A DNA stretch of 64,000 nucleotides from Cupriavidus pauculus (GTDB taxonomy: Bacteria; Pseudomonadota; Gammaproteobacteria; Burkholderiales; Burkholderiaceae). The position numbers and the translations under genes are program-made. Each line of letters starts with the position of its first letter. Position 1 is the stretch's first letter. The stretch spans positions 3,569,790 to 3,633,789 of the forward strand of contig NZ_CP033969.1 in NCBI RefSeq assembly GCF_003854935.1, written 5' to 3'. A model generated the notes under the pieces. It ran no database searches. It saw nothing but the letters and a program-made list of their open reading frames with translations, and had not been told where the DNA came from. Shown here in pieces: positions 33,342-42,747 of the stretch.

Positions 33342-33587
33342 CTATGCGCAGCGCCGCTTCTTCTGCATGGCATCGCGGTCGAGGTTCTTGACCACATCCG
33401 CGACGTAGCGATTCACGTGATCCAGCGCCTCCAGCTTGGTGTCGAACGGCTGGCGCGGAAACGGGTTGTGGCGCGACATCAGCACGGCGCCGTCCTCGCG
33501 TCGGAGGATTTCAATCATGATGGCCCATTTGTCCTTGGGCAGGACGACCACTTCGTAGACGATCTTGATACCGTCGTACTCGGGCAT
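33342..33587 (-). CDS. Small hypothetical protein (81 aa)
   Basis: Start MPEYDGIKIVYEVVVLPKDKW with AAGGAG seven bases upstream on the minus strand. The N-terminal half is strand-rich and looks like an antiparallel sheet (IVYEVVVLPKDKWAIMIEILRREDG), followed by a helix (TKLEALDHVNRYVADVVKNLDRDAM) and a basic tail. No signal peptide. No named family recognised. It lies immediately upstream of tRNA-fMet on the same strand but is not part of it. Confidence 0.65.
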   Translation of the reverse strand: MPEYDGIKIVYEVVVLPKDKWAIMIEILRREDGAVLMSRHNPFPRQPFDTKLEALDHVNRYVADVVKNLDRDAMQKKRRCA

Positions 33588-33784
33588 GGTGTACTCCTTG
33601 TTCTGCTGCAGGCGCGCACGACGGCGCGCACAACACCAGCCTAGGAGCGGGAAGCCGATCCAAAAATGATCCTGGTCAAGTGGGGAACGATCAGGCCGGA
33701 AGCGGCCTGTGATATGCCATTGCGCGTCAAGCCATTGCGCGTCCCGCAATGAACCAATACGGCGACGCGCAAGGGCATGCCGTG

Positions 33785-34063
33785 TCAGCGCGCCGGCCCG
33801 ACGAGCTTGTCGATCAACGCGTAAGCCGCCGCGAATGCCGCCACTTCAGCGGCATGGCGCGTGGCAAAGACATGGGTGCCACTGCCCACGCGCTCGGTAT
33901 CGCCGGCGTCGGACGGGTCCATGCCCTCCTGCGCCACGCGCACCTCGTAGCCCCAGGTCTGGGTATCGCCCACGCTGCCGGCAGTCGTGTCGTGGTGCGA
34001 AGTCACGAGTACGTAGGCATCCATCCCGCGATAGCCTTCGGTGCGCCAGTCTTCCTGCTCCAT
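33785..34063 (-). CDS. Small hypothetical protein (92 aa)
   Basis: Start MEQEDWRTEGYRGMDAYVLVT; GGAGGCAACTC supplies a ribosome-binding site. The protein pairs a strand segment (AYVLVTSHHDTT, WGYEVRVAQEG) with an Ala-rich helix at the C-terminus (AAEVAAFAAAYALIDKLV). Acidic, soluble, no cysteine. No family recognised; its fold could resemble that of the neighbouring 81-residue protein (strands then helix), though sequence similarity is not evident. Confidence 0.58.
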   Translation of the reverse strand: MEQEDWRTEGYRGMDAYVLVTSHHDTTAGSVGDTQTWGYEVRVAQEGMDPSDAGDTERVGSGTHVFATRHAAEVAAFAAAYALIDKLVGPAR

Positions 34064-34230
34064 GAGTTGCCTCCGTCGATCAGGTTGCCGATGCAGGTTG
34101 GAACAGGCCGGGCCGCCCGCGTTCCGCACCCCCATGCAAACAGGATAGACACCGACAGCGCAACCAGACCAGGCGTACGACACTGGGCGCAGAACAGGAA
34201 GGAAAGGCAGAAGGAAGGCGGGAGCGCGAA

Positions 34231-34264
34231 TGCAAAAAGGGCTTCCATTTCTGGAAGCCCTTTT
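34231..34264 (-). terminator. Terminator after tRNA-Arg
   Basis: 13-bp stem AAAAGGGCTTCCA / TGGAAGCCCTTTT with a TTTC loop; U-rich on the minus strand, 13 bases after the tRNA 3' end. Confidence 0.92.
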
Positions 34265-34276
34265 CACGTATTGGGT

Positions 34277-34353
34277 TGGCGCGGCTGGCAGGATTCGAAC
34301 CCACGACCCCTTGGTTCGTAGCCAAGTACTCTATCCAACTGAGCTACAGCCGC
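34277..34353 (-). tRNA. tRNA-Arg(ACG)
   Basis: 77 nt with encoded CCA. Acceptor GCGGCTG / CAGCCGC, D-arm GCTCAGTTGGATAGAGT, anticodon loop CTACGAA with anticodon ACG (A34 expected to be deaminated to inosine), T-arm GTGGGTTCGAATCCTGC. Confidence 0.97.
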
Positions 34354-34367
34354 AACCGAGAAAAGAG

Positions 34368-34400
34368 ATTATATAGAAGTTTTCAGTTTTGTGAAGCCCC
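34368..34400 (-). promoter_or_regulatory. tRNA-Arg promoter with conserved upstream element
   Basis: Minus strand: -35 TTCACA (34390-34395), 16-bp spacer, perfect -10 TATAAT (34368-34373). The 17-mer GGGGCTTCACAAAACTG (34384-34400) is identical to the tRNA-Thr promoter, and both are preceded by GCGCG-rich sequence and an A-tract. Confidence 0.75.
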
Positions 34401-34477
34401 CGCGCGCATTTTTTTCGGCCAGCGCGATGGCGGGGCGCAACTTCCTATAATTGAAGCCTCATGAAGTGATCCGGAAC

Positions 34478-35050
34478 ATGAACAAGGCTTTTGTCAAAGA
34501 GTCGTCCAACGATGACGACGACGACCTTCCCGAAGGCGCCACGCCGCTCCCCGCAGGAACCAAGAACTACATCACCGCCACCGGCTACCAGCGCCTGCGC
34601 GACGAGCTGATGCACCTGATCGACGTGGAGCGGCCCGATATCGTGCAGATCGTGTCGTGGGCGGCGTCCAATGGCGACCGCTCGGAGAATGGCGACTACC
34701 TCTATGGCAAGAAGCGCCTGCGCGAGATCGACCGCCGCATCCGCTTCCTGACCCGCCGGCTGGACAAGGCCGAGGTCGTCGACCCCTCGCTGCAGGGCGA
34801 CAACGACCAGATCTTCTTCGGCGCCACGGTCACTTACGCCAACCAGGCCGGCGAGGAAACCACGATCACGATCGTCGGCATGGACGAGGTGGACCTCGAC
34901 AGCAATCACGTGAGCTGGATTTCGCCGATCGCCAAGGCGCTGATCAAGGCGCGGGAAGGCGACACCGTGCCGCTGCGCACGCCGGCCGGCGTGGAACAGA
35001 TTGACATCCTGGAAGTCCGGTATCCGCCGAAGGGGTCAACGGCGCCCTAG
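34478..35050 (+). CDS. greB: Transcription elongation factor GreB
   Basis: A 190-residue protein, start MNKAFVKESSNDDDDDLP; the first ATG in frame at 34451 lacks a better context. After an acidic 30-residue lead come the GreA/GreB coiled coil (YQRLRDELMHLIDVERPDIVQIVSWAASNGDRSENGDYLYGKKRLREID) with the tip acidic motif D-x-x-E-N in NGDRSENGDY, and the C-terminal FKBP-like domain. The longer, basic KKRLREIDRR segment favours GreB over GreA. It reactivates backtracked RNA polymerase by stimulating cleavage. Its 3' end overlaps the convergent spoT stop by 4 bases. Confidence 0.94.
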   Translation: MNKAFVKESSNDDDDDLPEGATPLPAGTKNYITATGYQRLRDELMHLIDVERPDIVQIVSWAASNGDRSENGDYLYGKKRLREIDRRIRFLTRRLDKAEVVDPSLQGDNDQIFFGATVTYANQAGEETTITIVGMDEVDLDSNHVSWISPIAKALIKAREGDTVPLRTPAGVEQIDILEVRYPPKGSTAP

Positions 35051-37707
35051 CCGTCGTTGCGGTCGCGGAAGATCCGGATCACGTCCGGATTGCGCCGCAG
35101 CGCCCGCATGACGTTGGCCAGGTGCAGGCGGTTCTGTACCTGGATCACGAACTGCATGTACGTGGCTTCCTGATGGCCGGCCTGTTGCTGCTGCTCCATC
35201 GCCACGTGCGCCACGTTGGCGTCGGCGGCGGTCAGGTCGGCCGCCACGCGCGCCACGATACCCTTGACGTTGCGCACCATGACCTTGATCGACACGTCGA
35301 ACGCCCGCGTCGTCTTCTTGGCCCACATGACCTCGATCCAGTGCTCGGGGTCCTTGCTGTGCAGGCGCTTGGCCACCTTGCAATCCTGCACGTGGATTTG
35401 CAGCCCTTCGCCCTTCCCCAGGTAGCCGACGATCGAATCGCCCGGGATCGGCCGGCAGCACGCCGAGAAGATCATCGACATGCCCTCGTCGCCGGTGATC
35501 GGCACGGCCGGCGCTTCCTCTCCGGCGAACGTCTGCACCGCGGCCAGCAGCGCGCTGTCCACGTCGCCGGACAGCTCCTGCAGCAGGATCTCCATGCGGC
35601 GCGCCACCACGGCCGGCACGCGCCGGCCAAGCGCCAGGTCCGCGAAGATGTCTTCCTTGAGCTTGTTGCCCGTCCACTGGATCATCCGCTCCCACACCGA
35701 CTGCGGCACCGCCTTCAGTTCGATGCCGAGCTGGCGCGCGGCCTGGTCCAGCAGGCGCTCGCCGAGCTGGATGGCCTCGTCGAGCTTGGTGGTCTTGAGG
35801 TAGTGGCGGATCGCCGCGCGCGCCTTGCCCGTGCGCACGAACGCCAGCCACGCGGGATTGGGCTTCGAGTACGGCGCCGTCACCACCTCGACGATGTCGC
35901 CGCTCTTCAGCTCGGTCCGCAGCGGCAGCAGTTCGTTATTGATCTTGACCGCCACGCACTGGTTGCCCAGGTCGCTGTGCACGGCATAGGCAAAGTCGAG
36001 CGCCGTGGCGCCGCGCGGCAGCGCGCGGATATGGCCCTTGGGCGTGAACACGTAGACGGCATCCGGAAACAGGTCGATCTTGACGTGCTCCAGGAACTCC
36101 TGCGAATCGCCGGTCTGGCTCTGGATGTCCAGCAGCGACTGCAGCCACTGGTGCGCCTGCTGCTGGATATCGTTGGCATGGTCGGCCTGGTGCTTGTACA
36201 TCCAGTGCGCCGCCACGCCGGCCTCGGCAATCTGGTGCATGCCGCGCGTGCGGATCTGGAACTCCACCGGCGTGCCGAACGGGCCCACCAGCGTCGTGTG
36301 CAGCGACTGGTAGCCGTTGATCTTCGGGATCGCGATGTAGTCCTTGAACTTGCCCGGCATGGGCTTGTACAGACTGTGCAGCGCGCCCATCGCCATGTAG
36401 CAGTGCATCTGCGTTTCCACCACCACGCGGAAACCGTAGACGTCCAGCACCTGCGAGAACGACAACTGCTTGTCGTGCATCTTGCGATAGATGCTGTACA
36501 ACGTCTTCTCGCGGCCGGACAGCTCGGCCACGATGCCGGCGTCGGCCAGCGCCGCCTGCGCCGCCTCCAGGATGCGCCGCACCACCTCACGCCGGTTGCC
36601 GCGCGCGGCCTTGACGGCCTTTTCCAGCGTGGCGTACCGGAATGGCGAGCCGACCTTGAACGACAGGTCCTGCAGCTCGCGGTAAATCGTGTTGAGACCC
36701 AGCCGGTGCGCGATCGGCGCGTAGATCTCCATGGTTTCCAGCGCGATCCGGCGCCGCTTCTCGGGCGGCACGAAATCGAGCGTGCGCATGTTGTGCGTGC
36801 GATCGGCCAGCTTGACCAGAATCACCCGCACGTCGCGCGCCATCGCCAGCAGCATCTTGCGGAAGCTTTCCGCCTGCGCCTGCTCGCGGCTCTGGAATTC
36901 GAGCTTGTCCAGCTTGGTCAGGCCATCGACGAGTTCGGCAACCTTGGGGCCGAATTTCTCGGCCAGCTCGCTCTTCGTGATGCCCTGGTCCTCCATCACG
37001 TCGTGCAGCAGCGCCGCCATGATGGACTGCACGTCAAGCTTCCAGTCCGCGCACAGCTCGGCCACCGCCACCGGGTGAGTGATGTAAGGCTCACCGCTCT
37101 GGCGGTACTGGCCCAGGTGGGCTTCGTCCGAGAACTGGAATGCCTCGCGCACCAGCGTCTGGTCGGCCGGCTTCAGGTAGGCCAGCTTCTCCATCAGCCG
37201 CGCAATCGAGATGACCTGCTGCCGCGGCGGCACCGCGGGCTGCGACGTCGGCCCGAAAAAGTGGCGATAGGACTGCGCCAGCACGGCGTCGATAAACAGG
37301 TCGCCGCCCGGCGTGGCCGGCACGGTACCGGCCACCGGCTCGGCTACCAGCTCGTTGGCCAGCGCCGCGCGGCCCTTGGCCTGCTGGATCGGCGGCACGA
37401 CGGCCCGCTCGCCGACGACGTTGTCGCCGAGCGGGTCGGGAAGATTGGGAGCACCGGTACGGGCGGTCAATGGAAGCGGTCCGGGACGCCTACGCCCGGC
37501 CGGCGCGACAGGCACCGGCGGCAGGGATGTGGAAACCGGCACGACGCCCGGCAGTGGTGCACCAGGCGCCACAGACGAAGCTGCCGCACCAACCGGTGCG
37601 GCAGTCGCCACAGCGCCAGGCAGCTTGGCCGCCGTCGGTGCGCGCGACGCCCCGGTCCCGGGGTTGCCCGGGGGAGCGACGGCGGGATCGGACGGCGACG
37701 AAGGCAT
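35047..37707 (-). CDS. spoT: Bifunctional (p)ppGpp synthetase/hydrolase SpoT with long N-terminal extension
   Basis: An 886-residue RSH protein. The hydrolase HD motif is intact (ALLHDVMED, H235-D236), followed by the synthetase domain (YGFRVVVETQMHCYMAMGALHSLYKPMPGKFKDYIAIPKINGYQSLHT), TGS, helical and ACT domains. An intact HD site argues against RelA. The first roughly 160 residues before the conserved domain are Pro/Ala/Val-rich and probably disordered. It controls the stringent response. It lies in a leftward cluster yicC-gmk-rpoZ-spoT, the same order seen widely in proteobacteria. Confidence 0.96.
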   Translation of the reverse strand: MPSSPSDPAVAPPGNPGTGASRAPTAAKLPGAVATAAPVGAAASSVAPGAPLPGVVPVSTSLPPVPVAPAGRRRPGPLPLTARTGAPNLPDPLGDNVVGERAVVPPIQQAKGRAALANELVAEPVAGTVPATPGGDLFIDAVLAQSYRHFFGPTSQPAVPPRQQVISIARLMEKLAYLKPADQTLVREAFQFSDEAHLGQYRQSGEPYITHPVAVAELCADWKLDVQSIMAALLHDVMEDQGITKSELAEKFGPKVAELVDGLTKLDKLEFQSREQAQAESFRKMLLAMARDVRVILVKLADRTHNMRTLDFVPPEKRRRIALETMEIYAPIAHRLGLNTIYRELQDLSFKVGSPFRYATLEKAVKAARGNRREVVRRILEAAQAALADAGIVAELSGREKTLYSIYRKMHDKQLSFSQVLDVYGFRVVVETQMHCYMAMGALHSLYKPMPGKFKDYIAIPKINGYQSLHTTLVGPFGTPVEFQIRTRGMHQIAEAGVAAHWMYKHQADHANDIQQQAHQWLQSLLDIQSQTGDSQEFLEHVKIDLFPDAVYVFTPKGHIRALPRGATALDFAYAVHSDLGNQCVAVKINNELLPLRTELKSGDIVEVVTAPYSKPNPAWLAFVRTGKARAAIRHYLKTTKLDEAIQLGERLLDQAARQLGIELKAVPQSVWERMIQWTGNKLKEDIFADLALGRRVPAVVARRMEILLQELSGDVDSALLAAVQTFAGEEAPAVPITGDEGMSMIFSACCRPIPGDSIVGYLGKGEGLQIHVQDCKVAKRLHSKDPEHWIEVMWAKKTTRAFDVSIKVMVRNVKGIVARVAADLTAADANVAHVAMEQQQQAGHQEATYMQFVIQVQNRLHLANVMRALRRNPDVIRIFRDRNDG

Positions 37708-37792
37708 GGCGGCGGCCCCTGGAATTCAACTGGATGCGCGGCTGGTTGCGTACGCACGCGAAGCATGAATGAACCACGGGCCGCCTGGGAAA

Positions 37793-37996
37793 TCAGGTCG
37801 GAACCTTCTTCAGCATCTCGATGCCGACCTGCCCCGACGCAATCTCGCGCAGCGCCACCACGGTGGGCTTGTCCTTGGCCTCGACCTTGGGCGTGTGGCC
37901 CTGCACCAGCTGGCGTGCACGGTAGGTCGCGGCGAGGGCGAGCTCGAAGCGGTTCGGGATGTGTTTCAGACAATCTTCGACGGTAATACGCGCCAT
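37793..37996 (-). CDS. rpoZ: RNA polymerase omega subunit
   Basis: 67 residues, [28 protein letters not shown], containing the omega signature for binding the beta' C-terminus. It helps assemble RNA polymerase and forms one ppGpp-binding site, which fits its place directly upstream of spoT in the same operon. Length matches short beta-proteobacterial omega proteins. The gap to spoT is 85 bp. Confidence 0.97.
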
Positions 37997-38081
37997 ATCA
38001 AATCCACCTTGGGATAAAACCTGTTCGACAGGCCGGTATTTTACAGCACGTCGCCAGAACCTTCCGGCGACGCCCTGCGCT

Positions 38082-38732
38082 TCAGTGAATGCCGAGCTCG
38101 ATGAACAGCTCGGCGTGACGGGCCTTTTGCGACGAAAAGCGCAAACGGGTCGCGTGAACGACGTTCTGGAGCTGCCGCAGCGCGTCCTCGAACACCTCGT
38201 TGATGATCACGTAGTCCGACTCCGACGCATGGGCCATTTCGCTACCCGCGGCCAGCAGCCGGCGCACGATCACGTTCTGCTCGTCCTGGCCGCGCTTCTT
38301 GAGCCGTTCCTCCAGCGCCGTCAGCGACGGCGGCAGGATGAAGATCTCAACCGCGTTCGAAAAGCGCTTGTGCACCTGCTGGGCGCCCTGCCAGTCGATC
38401 TCCAGCAGCACGTCGTTGCCCTGGGCCATCTGCTGCTCGATCCAGACGCGCGACGTGGCGTAGTAGTTGCCGTGCACCTCGGCCCATTCCAGGAACTCGC
38501 CGCGGTCGCGGGCGGCCCGGAACTCGTCGACCGTGGTGAAGTGGTACTCGCGCCCGTTCTGCTCGCCCGGACGCGGCTTGCGCGTGGTGTGCGAGATCGA
38601 CAGGCGGATGGACTGGTCCTGCGCCAGCAGCGCGTTGACCAGCGTGGACTTGCCGGCCCCGGACGGTGCCACCACCATGAACAGGTTGCCGGGATAGGCG
38701 GTATCGATGGCGGTGTGGGTCGTTTCGCTCAT
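38082..38732 (-). CDS. gmk: Guanylate kinase
   Basis: A 216-residue cytosolic kinase converting GMP to GDP. Walker [17 protein letters not shown] (about residues 20-35), GMP-binding [21 protein letters not shown], and the lid [30 protein letters not shown]. The downstream rpoZ and spoT genes tie it to guanine-nucleotide homeostasis. The start lies 4 bases from the yicC stop, so the two are co-translated. Confidence 0.97.
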
Positions 38733-38736
38733 GATC

Positions 38737-39672
38737 TTATTCGAGGTTTTGAATCTGTTCGCGCATCTGCTCGATCAGGAGCTTGAGCTCCATCGACGCA
38801 TCGGCGAGTTCCTTGGCGGCGGCCTTCGAGCCCAGCGTGTTGGCCTCGCGGTTGAGCTCCTGCATCATGAAGTCCAGGCGCTTGCCCACCTGGCCGCCCT
38901 TCTTCAGGATATGCCGCGTTTCGTTCAGGTGGGCCTGCAGCCGCGACAGTTCCTCGGCAATGTCGATGCGGATGCCGTAGACGGTGGCTTCCTGGCGGAT
39001 GCGCTCGGCCACTTCCTCGCGGCTCATCGACGGCATGCCGTTGGGCGCGGCCAGGTTGAATGCCTCCTGCAGGCGCTCGGTCAGCTTTTCCTGGTGATGG
39101 GCGATCAGCTGCGGGATCATCGGCGTCAGGCGCTCGACGATGGCCAGCATGGCGTCGATGCGCTCCTCCAGCGTGGCCTTGAGCGCGGCACCCTCGCGGC
39201 TGCGCGCTTCCAGCAGTTGCTTCAGCGCCTCGCGGGCGGCGCCGGTCACGGCCTCGCGCAGCGCTTCCTGCGACAGCTCGGGCTCCACCAGCACGCCGGG
39301 CCAGCGCAGCAGCTCGCCCATGCGCATGGTGCCGGCGCTGGGGAACGTGGCGCCCACGGTCGACTCCAGCGCGCGGATCTGGTCCAGCAGCGACTGGTTC
39401 AGCGCCAGCGTGGCGCCGCCGGTGTCGGTGCGCTGCAGGTTGATGCGGCATTCGAGCTTGCCGCGCGACAGCTCGCCCATCAGCATTTCGCGCAGCGCCG
39501 GCTCGAACGCGCGGCACTCTTCGGGCGCGCGGAACAACAGGTCGAGAAAACGCGAATTGACAGTCCGGAACTCCACGGAAACCGATGCCGTGCGGCCGCT
39601 GGGTTCGCCCTGGGCGTTGGTCAGCGGTGCCTGGCGGGTGGCCAGGCCATAGCCTGTCATGCTGTGGATCAT
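38737..39672 (-). CDS. yicC: YicC-family endoribonuclease
   Basis: A 311-residue protein, start [14 protein letters not shown] chosen because MTGYG is the conserved YicC N-terminus; upstream in-frame codons are not conserved-looking. [21 protein letters not shown] follows and the C-terminal DUF1732 region holds [20 protein letters not shown]. YicC is reported to be an RNase that promotes small-RNA decay in E. coli. It starts the leftward operon yicC-gmk-rpoZ-spoT and is divergent from the kinase gene. Confidence 0.93.
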   Translation of the reverse strand: MIHSMTGYGLATRQAPLTNAQGEPSGRTASVSVEFRTVNSRFLDLLFRAPEECRAFEPALREMLMGELSRGKLECRINLQRTDTGGATLALNQSLLDQIRALESTVGATFPSAGTMRMGELLRWPGVLVEPELSQEALREAVTGAAREALKQLLEARSREGAALKATLEERIDAMLAIVERLTPMIPQLIAHHQEKLTERLQEAFNLAAPNGMPSMSREEVAERIRQEATVYGIRIDIAEELSRLQAHLNETRHILKKGGQVGKRLDFMMQELNREANTLGSKAAAKELADASMELKLLIEQMREQIQNLE

Positions 39673-39893
39673 CGTCGTTAATCTCGCGAAAGAGTCGAAA
39701 ATTGAAGAATTGGTACGGGGCGCGGGGCCGGGGCCCGTCGGCGGCACCGCGGCGGCGGCAAAAACGCCAGCAAAATCAAGGGAAAACCGGCAGCCGGGGG
39801 GCGCGGAGTTTTGGCAACAGTCCCTGCCAAGGATTTCTTTACAAGTGACCGATTAGACCGGAGAATCCGGGAGCAAATGAGGTCCCGAATCCT

Positions 39894-40985
39894 ATGACAG
39901 AGTCCAAGGGCGCCAACCCACCCAAGAGCGCGCCGCTCCCGATCGGCACGCTGCTTGCCAACTACCGTATTGTAAAGAAGTTGGCCAGCGGGGGGTTCAG
40001 TTTCGTCTACCTTGCCACGGACGAAACCGGCGCCCCGGTTGCCATCAAGGAATACCTGCCGTCGTCGCTGGCGCGCCGCAGCCCGGGCGAGCTGATTCCC
40101 GTCGTGCCCGACGAAAACGCCGCCTCGTTCCGGCTGGGCCTGAAGTATTTCTTCGAGGAAGGCCGGTCGCTGGCGCGCATTTCGCACCCGAGCGTGGTCC
40201 GCGTGGTGAATTTCTTCCGCGAGAACGCCACGGTCTACATGGTCATGAACTACGAGCTGGGCAAGACGCTGCAGGAACACATCCTGCAGGCCCGGCAGCA
40301 GGGCAAGGCCAAGGTGCTGCGCGAGCGCTTCATCCGCAAGGTGTTCCACGACCTGATGAGCGGCCTGCGCGAGGTGCACATCCACAAGCTGCTGCACCTG
40401 GACATCAAGCCCGGCAACATCTACCTGCGCGAGGACGAATCGCCGATCCTGCTCGACTTCGGCGCCGCCCGGCAGATCCTGACGATGGAAAACGCGCGCT
40501 TCCAGCCCATGTACACGCCGGGCTTCGCGGCGCCGGAGCTGTACGGCAAGCATTCCGACCTGGGCCCCTGGACCGACATCTACAGCCTGGGCGCCACGCT
40601 CTACGCCTGCATGGCCGGCATGCCGCCGCAGGAGGCCAATCAGCGCGAGAAGGACGACCGCATGGCCGATTCCTTCGCGCGGCTGCGCGCCACGTACACG
40701 AACGGCCTGGTCGACCTGGTCGAATGGTGCCTGCGGCTGACGCCGTCCGAGCGCCCGCAGAGCGTGTTCCGGCTGCAGAAAGAGCTGCGCGACCAGAGCA
40801 ACGCCCTGGGCGAGCAGTCGGCCGCGGCCGCCGCCAGCAGCACGCCGGCCGGCCCGGTGACCGAGCGCATGAACGCCACCAGCCGCTTCATGACGTTGCT
40901 GCGCCGCCGCGAGGACAAGAGCCCGGACAAGCCCGACGCCGCCAATCCCGTGCACGCCGCGCAAGCCGGCCGACGCGGCAACTAA
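39894..40985 (+). CDS. Eukaryotic-like Ser/Thr protein kinase, cytosolic
   Basis: A 363-residue protein starting MTESKGANPPKSAPLPIGTLL. Kinase motifs in order: glycine loop LASGGFSFVYLA (30-41), ATP Lys in VAIKEY (K52), Glu helix FFEEGRSLARI, catalytic HLDIKPGN (D170, N175), DFG at 188-190, APE at 213-215. The catalytic loop has HLD in place of HRD, so activation-loop phosphorylation may not be needed. A 50-residue Ala/Ser-rich tail follows; there is no membrane helix or PASTA domain. A PP2C phosphatase gene starts 27 bases downstream, forming an obvious kinase/phosphatase pair. Targets unknown. Confidence 0.92.
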   Translation: MTESKGANPPKSAPLPIGTLLANYRIVKKLASGGFSFVYLATDETGAPVAIKEYLPSSLARRSPGELIPVVPDENAASFRLGLKYFFEEGRSLARISHPSVVRVVNFFRENATVYMVMNYELGKTLQEHILQARQQGKAKVLRERFIRKVFHDLMSGLREVHIHKLLHLDIKPGNIYLREDESPILLDFGAARQILTMENARFQPMYTPGFAAPELYGKHSDLGPWTDIYSLGATLYACMAGMPPQEANQREKDDRMADSFARLRATYTNGLVDLVEWCLRLTPSERPQSVFRLQKELRDQSNALGEQSAAAAASSTPAGPVTERMNATSRFMTLLRRREDKSPDKPDAANPVHAAQAGRRGN

Positions 40986-41012
40986 CGCACGAACCCGACA
41001 CGAATTCCCGCA

Positions 41013-41927
41013 ATGCGATTCTCCGTCTACCAGGAAAGCCGTAAGGGCGGCCGCCGGATCAACCAGGACCGCATGGGCTACTGCTTCACCCGCGACGCCC
41101 TGCTCATGGTCCTGGCCGACGGCCTGGGCGGCCATGCCTTTGGCGAAGTGGCCGCGCAACAGGCGCTGCAGACGCTGGCCCGCCAGTTCCAGACCCAGGC
41201 CCGCCCGGCCATCCGCAATCCTGCCGATTTCCTGCAGGACACGGTCATGCTGGCGCACCGCGAGATTCACCGGTACGCCGAGGCCAACAAGCTGGCCGAC
41301 GTGCCGCGCACCACGGTGGTCTGCTGCCTGATCCAGAACGGCCAGATCCACTGGGCGCACGCCGGCGACTCGCGCTTCTACCTGATGCGCAAGGGCGCGC
41401 TGCTCACCCGCACGCGCGACCACTCGAAGATCGAGAACCTGCTGCAGCAGGAGCGCGTGCTGCCGATGGAGGTGGCCAACCATCCGGAACGCAACAAGCT
41501 CTACAACTGCCTGGGGTCGCCCAACCTGCCGCTGATCGACATCGGCGGCCCGGTGCGGCTGGAGCCGGGCGACGTGGCGCTGCTGTGCTCGGACGGGCTC
41601 TGGGGCGCGCTGGAGGAAAAGGTCATCGTCGACAAGGTGACGCACCTGTCGGTCGTCCACGCGATTCCCGACCTGATCGAGCAGTCGCTGGCCAACGCCG
41701 GCGAAGGTGCCGACAACACCACAGCGATCGCGATGATGTGGGAAGCCGACGCCACCGTGACCAACGAGGAGGCGGTGCTGACCGACACGCTGCCGCTGAA
41801 CGCGTTCACCACGTCGATCCTGGAGCGCACGGGCTCGGACACCGACCTGCTGTCCGAGGAAGAGATCGAACGCTCGATTGCCGAGATCCGCGCGGCCATC
41901 GACAAGACCTCGAACCTGATGCGCTGA
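41013..41927 (+). CDS. PP2C-type Ser/Thr protein phosphatase
   Basis: A 304-residue PPM phosphatase starting MRFSVYQESRKGGRRINQDRMGY. Metal motifs are intact: NQDRMG (D19), VLADGLGGHAFGE (D36, G37), HAGDSRFYL, CSDGLWG and GADNTTAIAM. The last 60 residues are a non-catalytic tail including EEEIERSIAEIRAAIDKT. It should reverse phosphorylation by the kinase encoded just upstream, with which it is co-transcribed (27-bp gap). It precedes rph by 84 bp. Confidence 0.93.
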   Translation: MRFSVYQESRKGGRRINQDRMGYCFTRDALLMVLADGLGGHAFGEVAAQQALQTLARQFQTQARPAIRNPADFLQDTVMLAHREIHRYAEANKLADVPRTTVVCCLIQNGQIHWAHAGDSRFYLMRKGALLTRTRDHSKIENLLQQERVLPMEVANHPERNKLYNCLGSPNLPLIDIGGPVRLEPGDVALLCSDGLWGALEEKVIVDKVTHLSVVHAIPDLIEQSLANAGEGADNTTAIAMMWEADATVTNEEAVLTDTLPLNAFTTSILERTGSDTDLLSEEEIERSIAEIRAAIDKTSNLMR

Positions 41928-42011
41928 CCGGCGCTTGGGGCCGCGGCCGGCGCACGACCGGCCCGGCGGCGTTAGAATCGCGGTCTCATCCGATTCCGAC
42001 GAAAGATCCCC

Positions 42012-42728
42012 ATGCGACCCAGCGGACGCGCGGCCGACGCGCTGCGACCCATCAGCCTGACCCGCCACTACACGCGCCACGCCGAAGGCGCGGTGCTGAG
42101 TGCCTTTGGCGACACCAAGGTGCTGTGCACGGCCAGCGTGCTGGCAAAGGTGCCGCCGCACAAGAAAGGCAGCGGCGAAGGCTGGGTCACGGCCGAATAC
42201 GGCATGCTGCCGCGCGCCACGCACACGCGCTCCGACCGCGAGGCGGCGCGGGGCAAGCAGACCGGCCGCACGCAGGAAATCCAGCGCCTGATCGGCCGGG
42301 CCATGCGCTCGGTCTTCGACCTCTCCGCGCTGGGCGAATACACGATCCACCTCGATTGCGACGTGCTGCAGGCCGACGGCGGCACCCGCACGGCCGCCAT
42401 CACCGGCGCCTTCGTGGCCGCGCACGATGCCATCGGCACCATGCTGCGCGACGGCCTGATCGCCGCCAGCCCGATCCGCGACTTCGTGGCGGCCGTGTCG
42501 GTGGGCATGGTCGACGGCGTGCCCGTGCTGGACCTGGACTACGCCGAGGACAGCAACTGCGACACCGACATGAACGTGGTGATGACCGGCAGCGGCCGCT
42601 TCGTGGAAGTCCAGGGCACCGCCGAGGGCGCCCCGTTCAGCCGCGCCGACCTGGACGCCATGACGCGCCTGGCCGAAGCCGGCATCGCCGAACTGGTGCG
42701 CCACCAGAAGCAGGCGCTCGGCGTCTGA
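42012..42728 (+). CDS. rph: Ribonuclease PH
   Basis: A 238-residue phosphorolytic 3'-5' exoribonuclease that trims tRNA 3' ends. Starts [26 protein letters not shown]; conserved [44 protein letters not shown] with the phosphate-binding Arg cluster, and [21 protein letters not shown]. Full length (E. coli K-12 has a frameshift; this one is intact). Followed by rdgB at 19 bp. Confidence 0.97.
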   Translation: MRPSGRAADALRPISLTRHYTRHAEGAVLSAFGDTKVLCTASVLAKVPPHKKGSGEGWVTAEYGMLPRATHTRSDREAARGKQTGRTQEIQRLIGRAMRSVFDLSALGEYTIHLDCDVLQADGGTRTAAITGAFVAAHDAIGTMLRDGLIAASPIRDFVAAVSVGMVDGVPVLDLDYAEDSNCDTDMNVVMTGSGRFVEVQGTAEGAPFSRADLDAMTRLAEAGIAELVRHQKQALGV

Positions 42729-42747
42729 CGCGCAGGAGGGATTGACG

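Noticed and set aside
35047-37707. RelA instead of SpoT
   Set aside because: The HD hydrolase motif is intact (HD at 235-236) and the gene follows gmk and rpoZ.
35122-37986. 954-codon + strand frame opposite spoT
   Set aside because: Antisense shadow of spoT/rpoZ without motifs.
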